Shown: piece after piece, positions 41,503 through 50,656 of the stretch
Position numbering within the stretch: the first letter of the stretch is position 1
How the letters are laid out: every line of letters begins with the position of its first letter
Origin: Lacticaseibacillus jixianensis
GTDB lineage: Bacteria; Bacillota; Bacilli; Lactobacillales; Lactobacillaceae
Reading direction: 5' to 3'
Assembly (NCBI RefSeq): GCF_003946485.1
Contig: NZ_RHOJ01000008.1
Coordinates: 24,130-88,129 of the forward strand
DNA length: 64,000 nt
Notes under the pieces: generated by a model
Told to the model about the DNA's origin: nothing
Seen by the model: the letters and a program-made list of their open reading frames with translations, nothing else
The model's database searches: none
Made by a program: the position numbers and the translations under genes

Positions 41503-43800
41503 CTATGCTTGCCATACGGCGGGAATACTCAGCTTCAGCGGCGTTTCCCCGACCTGTTCCAGCTTGTCATAAAGCTTCAACGTCACCGGGCTCGTCGCGG
41601 TGATGGTCACCGTTTGCGCGTTGACTTGGACGTGAATATTTGCCCCGCGGTAGTTGATCTTGAACGCGTAACCCTGCCACTGCTTGGGCAGCCCAGGATT
41701 CAGGCTCAAAGTCGGGCCATCGCTGCGCAGCCCACCAAAACCGTACACGATGTTCAACCAGGCCGCTGCGATCGACGTCGTGTGCAGTCCGTCGCGCGTA
41801 TTGCGGTTGTAATTATCCAGGTCCATCCGGGTCGCGAACCCGAAGAACTTATACGCGTCAGCGGCTTTGTGCAGTTCTTGCGCCATGATCGAGTGGATCG
41901 AAGGCGACAGCGAGGATTCGTGGATCGTCCGCGGCGTGTAGTAGTCATAATTCAAGCGCTTGGAGCGCGCGGAAAAGTCGTTGCTGTACAAGAACTGGAA
42001 CATCAGGACGTCGGGCTGTTTGATCATATCGTTGCGGAACAGCCGGTCGTAGGACCAGTGATCGTACAGCGGAAAATCGCTGACCGGGATTTTATCGACA
42101 TCCACGTGCGGCAGATCGTAAAAGCCCTGCTGCTGCTCGATCATCCCGTTGTTATCGCCCAAAAATACCATGTGGTCGCTGGCGTCCTGCCAATCGGCCA
42201 GCTCCTGGTCGGTAAAGTGGGTCTTGCGCTGCAGGGCTTGGTAGGCGGCCGGCGCCTTGGTCTTCATCGCCGCCACGACCTTTAAGGTGTAGCTGAAGGT
42301 CTTCAGGCCCATGTAGTTCGTGTAGGCATCGTGATTGACCATTACCTGAAATTCATCGGGGCCCATCACGCCGTAAAAGCTGAACTCGTGCTTGCGGTTC
42401 CAATCCCCGCGTGAGTATAGGAAGCGGGAAATTTCCACCAGCATCTCGGCGCCGTGCCCGTACAGGAAGTCGTGATCCCCGGTCAGATGCGCGTAGTGGA
42501 ACACCGCGTAGGCCACCGCGGTGCTTGGCTGCAGCTGAGTATTGGCGTGCTGCCACAGGCTGGTCGACTCGTCCCCGTTGATCGTTGAGATCGGGTAGCT
42601 CGCCCCCTGACAGTCCACCATCTGCGCACGCCGCTTGGCCGCGGCCAAGGTTGAGTAGCGAAATTCGACCAGGTTTTTGGCGGCCTTGATATCGTTGAAC
42701 AGGTAAAATGGCAGACACATCGTTTCAGTGTCCCAAAAGGCCAAACCGCCGTACGCCTCGCCCGTCAGACCCTTGGCACCGACGTTATTGGTTGGGCTTT
42801 GGCCGTGATAAGTCTGGGCCATTTGGAAGATGCAGTAGCGGATCCCCTGCTGGTTCTCGGGGTCCCCTTCGATCTGAATATCGTTGCGCTGCCAGAAATC
42901 GTGCCAGTAGGCCCGCTGCTGGACCAACGCGTCGTCATACCCGACCTGCGCTTGGTTGTCAGCCAGCCCCTTCGCCCACACCGTGTCATTCGGCACATCA
43001 GGCGTTTTTTCGACAATGTTGGTGACCGCCTTGTCAAACACCAGGGTTTGGCCCTCGGTCAGCCCCAGCGTCAGCTGCCGCCCGACCACCCGCTCTGCCT
43101 TGACCGGCTCATTGGCTTTGAGCGCGCCGCCTGCAACCTTGATCTTCGCCAGGGAGAAGACGCGTTTCCGCGTGGCTTTCGTTTTGCCCAGGATCCCAAA
43201 CTGCTCGGGGTCGTTGAATTCGCGAACGTCCTCCCAGTAAGAGCCGGCCTGGTTGCTGTGCCGCGTGTCAAAGTTGATGCGCGTCGTGAGCGTCAGGTCG
43301 CCGGCGAAATTCTGCGGGGTAATTGCCAGGCGCTGATAAACGTTGCTGGCGATCTGCATTGAGACGAAGCGTTCAAACCGCAAAGCTAGCTTGCGGCCAT
43401 CCGCGAGCGTCCACACGAAGCTGCGCGTCAACACGCCCGTTTGCAGATCCAAGGTCCGCTTGAACGCGGAGAACTGACTGTGATGCAGATCGAGCTGCTC
43501 ACCGTCGACCACCAGCCGCAACGAGAGCCAGTCCACCGCGTTGACCATGAAATGGCCCCGCTTTTGGATGCCCGCGTAGATAATGGAAGGATCGTTTGGC
43601 GTGTATTCGTAAACCCCGTTAAAGTAGCTGCCGACCAGCCGATCCCCGCTGTAATCTTCGTCAAAATACCCCCGCACACCAGAATACTCGTTGGCAATCG
43701 AGAAAATCGATTCGGCCACCCGGCCATGCTCGGGATCAAACCCGGTCTCACTCACCGACCACGGGGCAATATCAAAATACTTATCAGCTTGTTTTGCCAT
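41503..43800 (-). CDS. GH65 maltose phosphorylase-type enzyme
   Basis: A 765-residue inverting phosphorylase of family GH65. The general acid is Glu483 in GVMGPDEFQVMVNHDAYTNYM, and the phosphate-binding region is in the HESSLSPSIHS segment. The N-terminal IANEYSGVRGYFDEDYSGDRL is typical of maltose phosphorylases, so the likely reaction is maltose + Pi giving glucose and beta-glucose-1-P. The ATG overlaps the stop of the upstream GH65 gene by one base, with GAGGAAAA upstream. It is followed by pgmB after 15 bases. Confidence 0.92.
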   Translation of the reverse strand: MAKQADKYFDIAPWSVSETGFDPEHGRVAESIFSIANEYSGVRGYFDEDYSGDRLVGSYFNGVYEYTPNDPSIIYAGIQKRGHFMVNAVDWLSLRLVVDGEQLDLHHSQFSAFKRTLDLQTGVLTRSFVWTLADGRKLALRFERFVSMQIASNVYQRLAITPQNFAGDLTLTTRINFDTRHSNQAGSYWEDVREFNDPEQFGILGKTKATRKRVFSLAKIKVAGGALKANEPVKAERVVGRQLTLGLTEGQTLVFDKAVTNIVEKTPDVPNDTVWAKGLADNQAQVGYDDALVQQRAYWHDFWQRNDIQIEGDPENQQGIRYCIFQMAQTYHGQSPTNNVGAKGLTGEAYGGLAFWDTETMCLPFYLFNDIKAAKNLVEFRYSTLAAAKRRAQMVDCQGASYPISTINGDESTSLWQHANTQLQPSTAVAYAVFHYAHLTGDHDFLYGHGAEMLVEISRFLYSRGDWNRKHEFSFYGVMGPDEFQVMVNHDAYTNYMGLKTFSYTLKVVAAMKTKAPAAYQALQRKTHFTDQELADWQDASDHMVFLGDNNGMIEQQQGFYDLPHVDVDKIPVSDFPLYDHWSYDRLFRNDMIKQPDVLMFQFLYSNDFSARSKRLNYDYYTPRTIHESSLSPSIHSIMAQELHKAADAYKFFGFATRMDLDNYNRNTRDGLHTTSIAAAWLNIVYGFGGLRSDGPTLSLNPGLPKQWQGYAFKINYRGANIHVQVNAQTVTITATSPVTLKLYDKLEQVGETPLKLSIPAVWQA

Positions 43801-45986
43801 TACTTTTTCCTCATTTCATTAACAGTTGCGTGATCATTGGCAATGGTCACCTCATACGCATGGCCCTGATAATTCACCTGAAAGGCCATCTTGTGCCAGG
43901 ACTGCGGCAGGTGCGGGGTAAACTGAAGCCGGCCGGCGGCCACGTGCATCCCCGCAAATCCGCGCAAAGCAACTAACCAGGCGCCGGCGTTTCCTGCCGG
44001 GTGCGTCCCGCCGATGTAAATATCGCCGGCCCACTGCTTTGATTGACCAGTCAGATCGACCGTGGCGGTTTGCTCAAAGAAGTGATGCGCGGCCTCCGTT
44101 TTGCCCATGCGGGCCGCTTCGATCGCGTACATACTCCAGCTGAGCGAGGAGCCGTGTTCAGTGCGCGGCTCGTAGTACGCATAGTTGGCCGCGTGGGTCT
44201 GCGCCGAGTAATCATCCGGGAACAGCGCCAGCATCATCACCACGTCAGCCTGCTTGAGCACTTGCGTTTGCGACGCGACCCCGTAGGCCCCGCCCCAGTA
44301 TTCGTGCGGGTCAAGCAGCCGGGCGCGGACTGTCGCCACCGAGGCGTCCTCAAGTTTGAAGTAGCCGTCGAATTGCTCGATCACCCCTTGGTCATCGACC
44401 GTTGGCTGTTTCAAGCGCGCCAAGGCCATTTGCAGCTTGCTGATCAGAGGGTGGAAGTCCAGCCGGGCCACCAGCTTGGCCGCCTCCGCCGGCGCCTGTG
44501 CTTCAAGGGTCTGCAGCGTCTGCAGCGCGATCTGCCAGGTGGTCTGCACGAGCTTGTTCGTGTAGGCGTTGTTATTGACCCGCTCGTGGTATTCGTCCGG
44601 GCCGATCACATCGTCGATGCTGACGACCTGGTCGAGCAGGCCAGCCTTGGCATAGGAAAGGTAAAACCGGGCACACTCCAAGATCACTTCAGCCCCGCCT
44701 CCGGTCAGCAGGCTTAAATCATCCAGCCACTGGTAGCTCTGCCAAATGGCAAGCGCAATGGCCCCGGAAATATGCACCTGTTTGTCGCGGAAGTACGTCC
44801 GCATTGGCCGCTTGGTGAACACATCCGTCACGTTGTAGTCGGAGCAGGCATCAAACCCGTCCTCCTGGCTTTCCCAAGCGTAGAAGGCACCCTCAAACCC
44901 GTAGCTTTGGGCCTTGGCTTTGGCGCCTTTCAGCCCCTTGAGGCGGTAGCCGATCAGGCTGTGGGCCGTTTCAGCATCGGTGGCAAGAAAGAAGGGCAGC
45001 ATGAACATCTCCGTGTCCCAGAAAATGGCCCCCTTGTAGGTCTGCCCGGAGAGCCCGCGCGCCGGGATCGACTGGGCGCGGGCGTGGTGCGGCGCAATGG
45101 CAAGCAGCTGGTAAATGCTGTAGCGCAGGTGCTTTTGGTCGGCGTCATTGCCCTCGATCCGGACGTCGCTGCGTTGCCAGTAGCCCTGCCAGGCTGCCCG
45201 ATGTGCGGCCAGCCAGCCGTCAAAGCTAGTCTGATCGGCAGCTCGCACCTTGGCCGCCACTGCCTCACAGTTGTCATCAACCCCGACACCAAACAGCACC
45301 GTCAGGGTAACGGGCTGTTGCGGCGTCAGCTGAAGCGCGTAGGCATAGGCCTGGCCGTGCTCGCTTTGGATGAGGGCCCCCGCGGCCTCAGGCAGGAACT
45401 GCTTTTGCCACACGCCGACCTGCCGATGCAGCTCGCCGGTCGTCGCAACGACCGCAAGCCCGCCGGGAAAGTGACTCGCCGCGGCGGCGGTCAGGTGGGG
45501 CCCATTGATGTCCCAGACCTGCTGATCGATCCCGCAGGTCAACGTGATCGCCACCGGCGCGTCGGCGACCACCGTATAGCGCATGCCGCCCAGGGTGTGA
45601 TCCGCCCCGGATAAGAAGCGCAGCGTCGAGACCGTCACGCGGGCGCCGCCAGCCTGAAACACGCTGCGCCGGCTGAAGGTCGCGGCCTTAAAATCCAAGG
45701 TGACCGAATGCGTGAGCGGCTGCTGGGTCAAGACGCTCAGGGGCTGGCCCGCAAACATGAGCCGGGTAAACAGCGGGTTGGGCGCGTTCACGGTCTCGCG
45801 CCACTGGTCACCGCGGCGATCGTAGACCCCGGCCAAGTTCAAGGCGACTTGCTGCGCTTTGGTATACTCAGCCAGCGTCCCGCGATAGCCCATATAGCCG
45901 TTGGCCAGCAGGAAGCGATTGCCAAAATCGGTGATCTGATCAGCTTCATACCCGGTTGCCGTCAGCTGCCAAGCTGCATCATTCAA
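43800..45986 (-). CDS. GH65 phosphorylase, kojibiose/nigerose/trehalose group
   Basis: A 728-residue family GH65 enzyme clearly divergent from its neighbour. It has NRFLLANGYMGYRGTLAEYTK at the N-terminus, general acid Glu465 in DVIGPDEYHERVNNNAYTN and TEHGSSLSWS as the phosphate loop. Length and motifs fit the group acting on kojibiose, nigerose or trehalose rather than maltose; I cannot choose among these. Start is TTG at 45986, seven bases after GGAGG. With the second GH65 it gives the cell two disaccharide phosphorylases with different linkage preference feeding one mutase. Confidence 0.9.
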   Translation of the reverse strand: MNDAAWQLTATGYEADQITDFGNRFLLANGYMGYRGTLAEYTKAQQVALNLAGVYDRRGDQWRETVNAPNPLFTRLMFAGQPLSVLTQQPLTHSVTLDFKAATFSRRSVFQAGGARVTVSTLRFLSGADHTLGGMRYTVVADAPVAITLTCGIDQQVWDINGPHLTAAAASHFPGGLAVVATTGELHRQVGVWQKQFLPEAAGALIQSEHGQAYAYALQLTPQQPVTLTVLFGVGVDDNCEAVAAKVRAADQTSFDGWLAAHRAAWQGYWQRSDVRIEGNDADQKHLRYSIYQLLAIAPHHARAQSIPARGLSGQTYKGAIFWDTEMFMLPFFLATDAETAHSLIGYRLKGLKGAKAKAQSYGFEGAFYAWESQEDGFDACSDYNVTDVFTKRPMRTYFRDKQVHISGAIALAIWQSYQWLDDLSLLTGGGAEVILECARFYLSYAKAGLLDQVVSIDDVIGPDEYHERVNNNAYTNKLVQTTWQIALQTLQTLEAQAPAEAAKLVARLDFHPLISKLQMALARLKQPTVDDQGVIEQFDGYFKLEDASVATVRARLLDPHEYWGGAYGVASQTQVLKQADVVMMLALFPDDYSAQTHAANYAYYEPRTEHGSSLSWSMYAIEAARMGKTEAAHHFFEQTATVDLTGQSKQWAGDIYIGGTHPAGNAGAWLVALRGFAGMHVAAGRLQFTPHLPQSWHKMAFQVNYQGHAYEVTIANDHATVNEMRKK

Positions 45987-46016
45987 AAGTGTTCCTCCTC
46001 ATCCAATGAAATCTGG

Positions 46017-46664
46017 TTACGCTTCGATCAAACTCACAATGTGCCGAAAAATCAGAGTCTGCAGCCAGGCGCACACGCCGAAGCCAACAAAACTGAACCA
46101 GTAAACCAACGTCCAGACGCCGATCGCACCAGCCTGAAGCAAGAACAGCGGCCAAATGGTGACGAGCACCATGAGCAGGCTCCACCCGGCGTGATGAAGG
46201 AAAATGATGAACAGGTTGCGCAGCGCGTGGGGAATTGTTTCCTCGTAGCGACTCAGGTAGCTCGGCAGCAGGGAAAGCAGGATCGCAGTCGCCACTGCGA
46301 TCACCAGCAGCGTGTTGCCTAACAGTAGGTGCAGCGTGATCGGCAGCTTATCCAGGTAGCGCAGGTCAAAGGCGATGACGGCCGCCGCCGCGGCGGTGAA
46401 CACGCCGAGCTTCAGGCCCTGCTTCAGGTTTTGCCTGAAGAAGCGGAAGTAGTCGCGCGTGACGTGGGCCTCCTGGTTAGCCAGCACCCGGGCCATCGTG
46501 GCGTTTGCGCCCATTAAAGCCGCCGGAATGGTGATCAGCGGCAAGGCCGTCAGCAGCATCCAGAAATTGAGCAGTAAGACGTTAGTGATATTTTCCAGAA
46601 AATTCATGAAGCTGCTACCGTAAGTGAACGTACTTTTCATGCGGTCTCCAACCGAAACTTTCAC
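46017..46664 (-). CDS. DUF624 (YesL-like) membrane protein
   Basis: A 215-residue protein with five to six membrane helices and the DUF624 opening FLENITNVLLLNFWMLLTALPLITIPAALMGA-type segment, then DYFRFFRQNLKQGLKLG. YesL proteins accompany LplABC-type sugar importers and YesMN sensors in Firmicutes, but their function is not established. It starts with GTG at 46664 after GGAGGAAGCAGTC. It stands between the solute-binding protein gene (with terminator) and the GH65 genes. Confidence 0.9.
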   Translation of the reverse strand: MKVSVGDRMKSTFTYGSSFMNFLENITNVLLLNFWMLLTALPLITIPAALMGANATMARVLANQEAHVTRDYFRFFRQNLKQGLKLGVFTAAAAAVIAFDLRYLDKLPITLHLLLGNTLLVIAVATAILLSLLPSYLSRYEETIPHALRNLFIIFLHHAGWSLLMVLVTIWPLFLLQAGAIGVWTLVYWFSFVGFGVCAWLQTLIFRHIVSLIEA

Positions 46665-46713
46665 GACTGCTTCCTCCTTGATTTGGGGTCTGGTGAGTTG
46701 GTCAAACGGCAGT

Positions 46714-46755
46714 GCCTTGGTAAAACCCTGCGCTAGCGCAAGGCTTTACCAAGGC
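46714..46755. repeat. 42-bp near-perfect palindrome
   Basis: GCCTTGGTAAA (46714-46724) pairs with TTTACCAAGGC (46745-46755) around a perfect inner palindrome TGCGCTAGCGCA (46729-46740). There is no T-tract on either strand, so it is not an ordinary terminator. It lies in the leader before the DUF624 gene and could be an operator, RNA-processing hairpin or cruciform. Confidence 0.8.
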
Positions 46756-46787
46756 CGGATGCCGCCGGCTTAATGCAAAATTGAAAC

Positions 46788-46831
46788 AAAAAACGAGGCA
46801 GGCGCAAACACGTTTCTTGCCCTCGCCTCGT
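46788..46831 (-). terminator. Terminator/attenuator after the solute-binding protein gene
   Basis: CGAGGCGAGGGCAAG on the minus strand pairs with the GCGCCTGCCTCG side, then T6, about 30 bases after the binding-protein stop. Confidence 0.85.
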
Positions 46832-46857
46832 CTAGCGGTCAGAGGTCTTGCCCTTGA

Positions 46858-48426
46858 CTACTTGTTGACACTCTTCTCGTAACGGCTATAAGCGGTCCGC
46901 TGAGTCTTCACGAAGTCCTTGAGGCCCATCTGATTCAGCTTGCTGATGTAACCGTTCCAATCCTTGTCCACGCCGCCTTTGGTGACCCACTTAGAGGATT
47001 GCTGTGTCACGAAGGTGCTGATATCGGTGTACTCCTGGGAAGTCTTTTGCAGCTCTTCTGGGGAGAAGGTGACGTTCGGGAACGCTGGGCGTGCGTACTT
47101 CTTGTACTTAGCATCCAGCTGAAGCTTCTCGTAGTCGCCGTTGGACTTTGGCAGGATCACTTTCTTGTCGAAACTTTGGTCAGAGTACTTCGGCCCGAAG
47201 TCGCGGAACGAGTTGGTCCAAGCAAAGATATCGGACGATTGACCCTTAGGTGGGGTCAGGACCTGAATGCGACCGTCAGACAGCTTCTTGGTCCCCACAC
47301 CGAAGGAACCGTAGTAAGTCTGGAGCGAAGCATCGTTGGTGTAGAACTTGTCAGCCCACTTCATCAGCTTGTCCACGTTCTTGGCGTGAGTCGTGACCAG
47401 CATTTCGTTGCGTGAGTAGTTCCAGTGCTCTGGGTCAGAGTTGACGTAGCGCTTACCGTCAGGGCCTTTCAGCGGTGGCAAAGCGACGTACTGATCCGCG
47501 TTGGCACCAAAGATCGCGTCAGCAGTCCAGCCCGCAGCAACCCCGACGATCGGAGTCTTGGCCTGAACCTTGGCCTGACCTTGAGAAGCATCTTCAGTAA
47601 AGATCTGGGGATCGATCAAGCCCTTCTTGAAGGCATCAGCCATGTAGGCGATCCCAGCTTTGTAGTTGCTGGTAACCGGCTGGTAAACGGGCTTGCCGTT
47701 TTGCATCGCCATGTTCTGCGCCGCCGGGTTCGGTGAGGTAATGCCGAACGGCTGGATGAAGTTCAGGATCGCATCGTCATTACCAGCACCGTAAGGAATC
47801 TCATCATGCTTGCCGTTGCCGTTTGGATCGTCATTCTTAAAGGCTTCCAGCACCGTGATGAAGTCCTTGTAGTTATCAGGCATCTGCAGGTGCAGCTTGT
47901 CCAGCCACGTCTTGTTGATAAAGAGCTGGTTTGTGATCTTTGGCCGCATCGGTGACTTCTTTGGCAGGCTGTAAATGTGTCCATTTGGTGAGGTGACCAT
48001 GGCCTTCAGGCTCGGATCCTTCTTAAAGGCCCGCTCCAGGTTCGGCATGTCTTTCTTGATGTACTTCTCCAAAGGAATGAAGCTGTCCTGGTTCTTGGCC
48101 ACTTCCGCGTCCGTCAGGCAGATGTCACCCCAGAAGGCATCAGGCAGATCGCCACCGGACATAACGACCGACTTCTTATCTGGCCAGTCAGAGTTCAGGT
48201 AGGTATCCCACTTGACCTTGATCCCAGACTTCTTTGCGGAGTTATCCACAAAGCCCTTCGTGAACTTATTGCCCCAGTCGGACCAACGAACCGTCGTGAT
48301 CCGGTATGACGGCTTGCCAGAAGTATCACTAGCATTGTTTTTCGCGTTGGAACTGCAGCCGGACATGACGCCGGCCAGTGCGGCCAAAGCCACACCGCTT
48401 GCAAGCACGCGTTGACTAATCTTCAT
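46858..48426 (-). CDS. Extracellular solute-binding lipoprotein (LplA/family 1)
   Basis: A 522-residue sugar-binding lipoprotein of an LplABC-type CUT1 importer. The signal peptide ends in the lipobox GVMSGC. The mature protein has the long family-1 pattern with VVMSGGDLPDAFWG and an EF-hand-like loop NDDPNGNGKHDEIPYG that resembles calcium-binding loops in large oligosaccharide-binding proteins. ATG at 48426 follows AGGGG by nine bases. It is the last of the transporter genes and is followed by a terminator that would keep its transcript in excess. The ligand is probably an alpha-glucosyl disaccharide. Confidence 0.92.
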   Translation of the reverse strand: MKISQRVLASGVALAALAGVMSGCSSNAKNNASDTSGKPSYRITTVRWSDWGNKFTKGFVDNSAKKSGIKVKWDTYLNSDWPDKKSVVMSGGDLPDAFWGDICLTDAEVAKNQDSFIPLEKYIKKDMPNLERAFKKDPSLKAMVTSPNGHIYSLPKKSPMRPKITNQLFINKTWLDKLHLQMPDNYKDFITVLEAFKNDDPNGNGKHDEIPYGAGNDDAILNFIQPFGITSPNPAAQNMAMQNGKPVYQPVTSNYKAGIAYMADAFKKGLIDPQIFTEDASQGQAKVQAKTPIVGVAAGWTADAIFGANADQYVALPPLKGPDGKRYVNSDPEHWNYSRNEMLVTTHAKNVDKLMKWADKFYTNDASLQTYYGSFGVGTKKLSDGRIQVLTPPKGQSSDIFAWTNSFRDFGPKYSDQSFDKKVILPKSNGDYEKLQLDAKYKKYARPAFPNVTFSPEELQKTSQEYTDISTFVTQQSSKWVTKGGVDKDWNGYISKLNQMGLKDFVKTQRTAYSRYEKSVNK

Positions 48427-48458
48427 CAGTAAATTCCCCTCCACTAATATTATCGGAA

Positions 48459-49376
48459 CTACCCTTTAACCGATCCTAACATGACGCCTTGGTTAAAGTA
48501 CTTCTGCAAAAACGGATAAACCATCATGATGGGCAGCGTCGAGATAACGATCGACGCGTACTTCATCATGTCTGACAGCTGCTGTAACTCAGCAGCCAGC
48601 TGACCGGTCGTGTTACCGGCGACTTGTTGATTGGAAATCAGGATCCGGCGCAAGATCAATTGCAAAGGTTGCAGGTTCTCGTTTTGCAAGTAGATCAACG
48701 CGTTAAACCATTGGTTCCAGATCCCAACGGCGGTCCACAAGCCTAACACGGCCAGGATCGCTTTTGACAGCGGTAAGACCATACTGAAGAAGTACTTAAA
48801 GGTCCCAGCGCCGTCCAGTTGCGCAGCCTCCCAGAGGCTTTCGGGAATACTAGATTGAAAGAACGTCCGCGCAACGATGATATTGTACGGTGAAACCGCG
48901 AACGGAATGATCATGACCCAGAAGCTGTTCAGCAGGCCAACCCCTTTAACGGTCAAGTAAATTGGCACCAGGCCGCCGCTAATGAACATGGGAATGACAT
49001 ACAGGACGTTGATCCATTTGCGGCCGACGAGGTCTTTCCGCGAAAGGGCGTAACCTGCTGGAATGTTGACTGCTAGGCCAAAGGCAGTGCCGATCACCGT
49101 GTACAGGACGGTGTTGCCATAACTACGCCAGATGATCGGCTGCTTGAACAGGGCTTGATACCCCTTGAAATCCAAATGCGACGGCCAGAGCCAAACCTGG
49201 CCGTTGGCGACCTCAGCTGGATTACTAAAAGACGCGATAATGATGAACCAAAGTGGGTAGATGATGGCCAAAATCATCAAGATAGCGAAGGCGTAAATGA
49301 AGATCTGAAATGCAAGATCCTTGCCACTCAGCTTCACCTTTTTTGGTTTGACTTTGTGCGGTATTGCGAGTGCCAT
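48459..49376 (-). CDS. CUT1 sugar ABC permease (LplC/YtcP-like)
   Basis: A 305-residue permease with six membrane helices. The ATPase-contact EAA loop is EAAQLDGAGTFKYFFSMVLPLSKAI, and WNQWFNALIYLQ and the C-terminal GVMLGSVKG are typical of the LplC branch. It forms a heterodimeric channel with the permease encoded just upstream. GGGGGG lies before the ATG. No ATPase gene lies in this cluster. Confidence 0.94.
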   Translation of the reverse strand: MALAIPHKVKPKKVKLSGKDLAFQIFIYAFAILMILAIIYPLWFIIIASFSNPAEVANGQVWLWPSHLDFKGYQALFKQPIIWRSYGNTVLYTVIGTAFGLAVNIPAGYALSRKDLVGRKWINVLYVIPMFISGGLVPIYLTVKGVGLLNSFWVMIIPFAVSPYNIIVARTFFQSSIPESLWEAAQLDGAGTFKYFFSMVLPLSKAILAVLGLWTAVGIWNQWFNALIYLQNENLQPLQLILRRILISNQQVAGNTTGQLAAELQQLSDMMKYASIVISTLPIMMVYPFLQKYFNQGVMLGSVKG

Positions 49377-49389
49377 GACTTTCCCCCCT

Positions 49390-50352
49390 TTAGAACAAGC
49401 TTGTATCCGTCGTCTTCTTAGACAGCCAGTTGACGCCGAGCAGTAAGATGACGTTGATCACAGTATTAAACAATCCAATGGCAGTGGACAAACTGTACTG
49501 GAAGTTCTGCAGTCCGATCTTATAAACATAAGTCGAGATGATCTCACTTCCGCCCAGGTTCAGCGGGTTTTGCAGCAGCAAGACCTTTTCAAACCCAACG
49601 TTTAGCAGATTCCCCACACTCATGATCAAGAGGATCATCACGGTCGGCATGATCATGGGAATATCAATGTTGCGGATCTTCTGCCAGGCCGTCGCGCCAT
49701 CCATCGTGGCCGCTTCGTAAAACGTCGGATCGATGCCGGACAAGGCGGCGATGTAGATGATACTGTTCCAACCGATGTTCTGCCATACGTCGCTCCAGAC
49801 ATAAACGTGTGCAAATGCGCTTGAGCTCGACATGAGATCTGGCAACTTTGCTCCAAACAGACGGAATATGTTTGCCACCAGCCCGCTTTGCGGGGACAGG
49901 AAGATCAAGATCATCCCACACATGACCATGGTACTGATAAAGTGGGGCAGGTAGGAAATCACCTGGAAGCTCTTCTTGAAGCCCGCTTTGCGGATCTGGT
50001 TGGTCATGATCGCCAAGGCCACAGGTAGTGGTGTGTTGACGGCAAGGCTGTAAAGACTAATTACCAGCGTGTTTCTCAACGTTATGGGGAACTGATAGGA
50101 ACGGAAGAATTGCATAAAATTGTCAAATCCAACCCAGGGGCTGTGAAATACCCCCAACGCCGGTGAATAGTTCTGAAACGCCATAACCAGACCGTACAAC
50201 GGGATGTAAGCAAAGATCAGCAGCAGCACTGCCGATGGTAACAGTAAGATGTAAAGCGGCAGGCTTTTCTTGAGATCTCGTCGCTTTCTGGCCTTGCGCC
50301 GCAGTTTCAGCTGCGCAGTCGACTCATCGCTCATTGGCACTTGCATATCCAT
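49390..50352 (-). CDS. CUT1 sugar ABC permease (LplB-like)
   Basis: A 320-residue permease with six helices after a basic N-terminus (RRKARKRRDLKK). The EAA loop is EAATMDGATAWQKIRNIDIPMI. It is the first gene of the lplBCA-type operon, with AAGGAGG before the ATG. A perfect cre site and a -10 (TACACT) lie directly upstream, and a two-component system is encoded divergently, so it should be both induced by that system and repressed by CcpA. Confidence 0.94.
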   Translation of the reverse strand: MDMQVPMSDESTAQLKLRRKARKRRDLKKSLPLYILLLPSAVLLLIFAYIPLYGLVMAFQNYSPALGVFHSPWVGFDNFMQFFRSYQFPITLRNTLVISLYSLAVNTPLPVALAIMTNQIRKAGFKKSFQVISYLPHFISTMVMCGMILIFLSPQSGLVANIFRLFGAKLPDLMSSSSAFAHVYVWSDVWQNIGWNSIIYIAALSGIDPTFYEAATMDGATAWQKIRNIDIPMIMPTVMILLIMSVGNLLNVGFEKVLLLQNPLNLGGSEIISTYVYKIGLQNFQYSLSTAIGLFNTVINVILLLGVNWLSKKTTDTSLF

Positions 50353-50375
50353 GTCTCTTCCTCCTTTCTTAGATG

Positions 50376-50396
50376 AGTGTACTGTATCCGCTTTCA
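50376..50396 (-). promoter_or_regulatory. Promoter region and cre site of the CUT1 transporter operon
   Basis: TGAAAGCGGATACA on the minus strand (50396-50383) matches the CcpA consensus fully and runs directly into TACACT (50381-50376), a likely -10. The rest of the divergent gap to 50656 contains TATACT on the plus strand near 50565, a possible -10 for the kinase gene. Confidence 0.72.
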
Positions 50397-50656
50397 GGCT
50401 CGCTATAACTCAGCCGAGACATAATGACAGAATGCAGTGGCCCATTATCCTCCCCACAGGGGCCGCTCGCGGCTTGGAACCTGATTGTCTGCGCAAAGTT
50501 GAGCCGATGTCGGGAAAGTGCAAGACATCCTCGGGTTTAGACAGACGTAATGATTTTGAGAGCGCTATACTTATGGTAAAGGACTCAATGATGATAGGAA
50601 CAGTCTGGCAGATCCTCCCGTACGGCGTGGTCTCGGGCCAGACGCGAAGGAGCATC

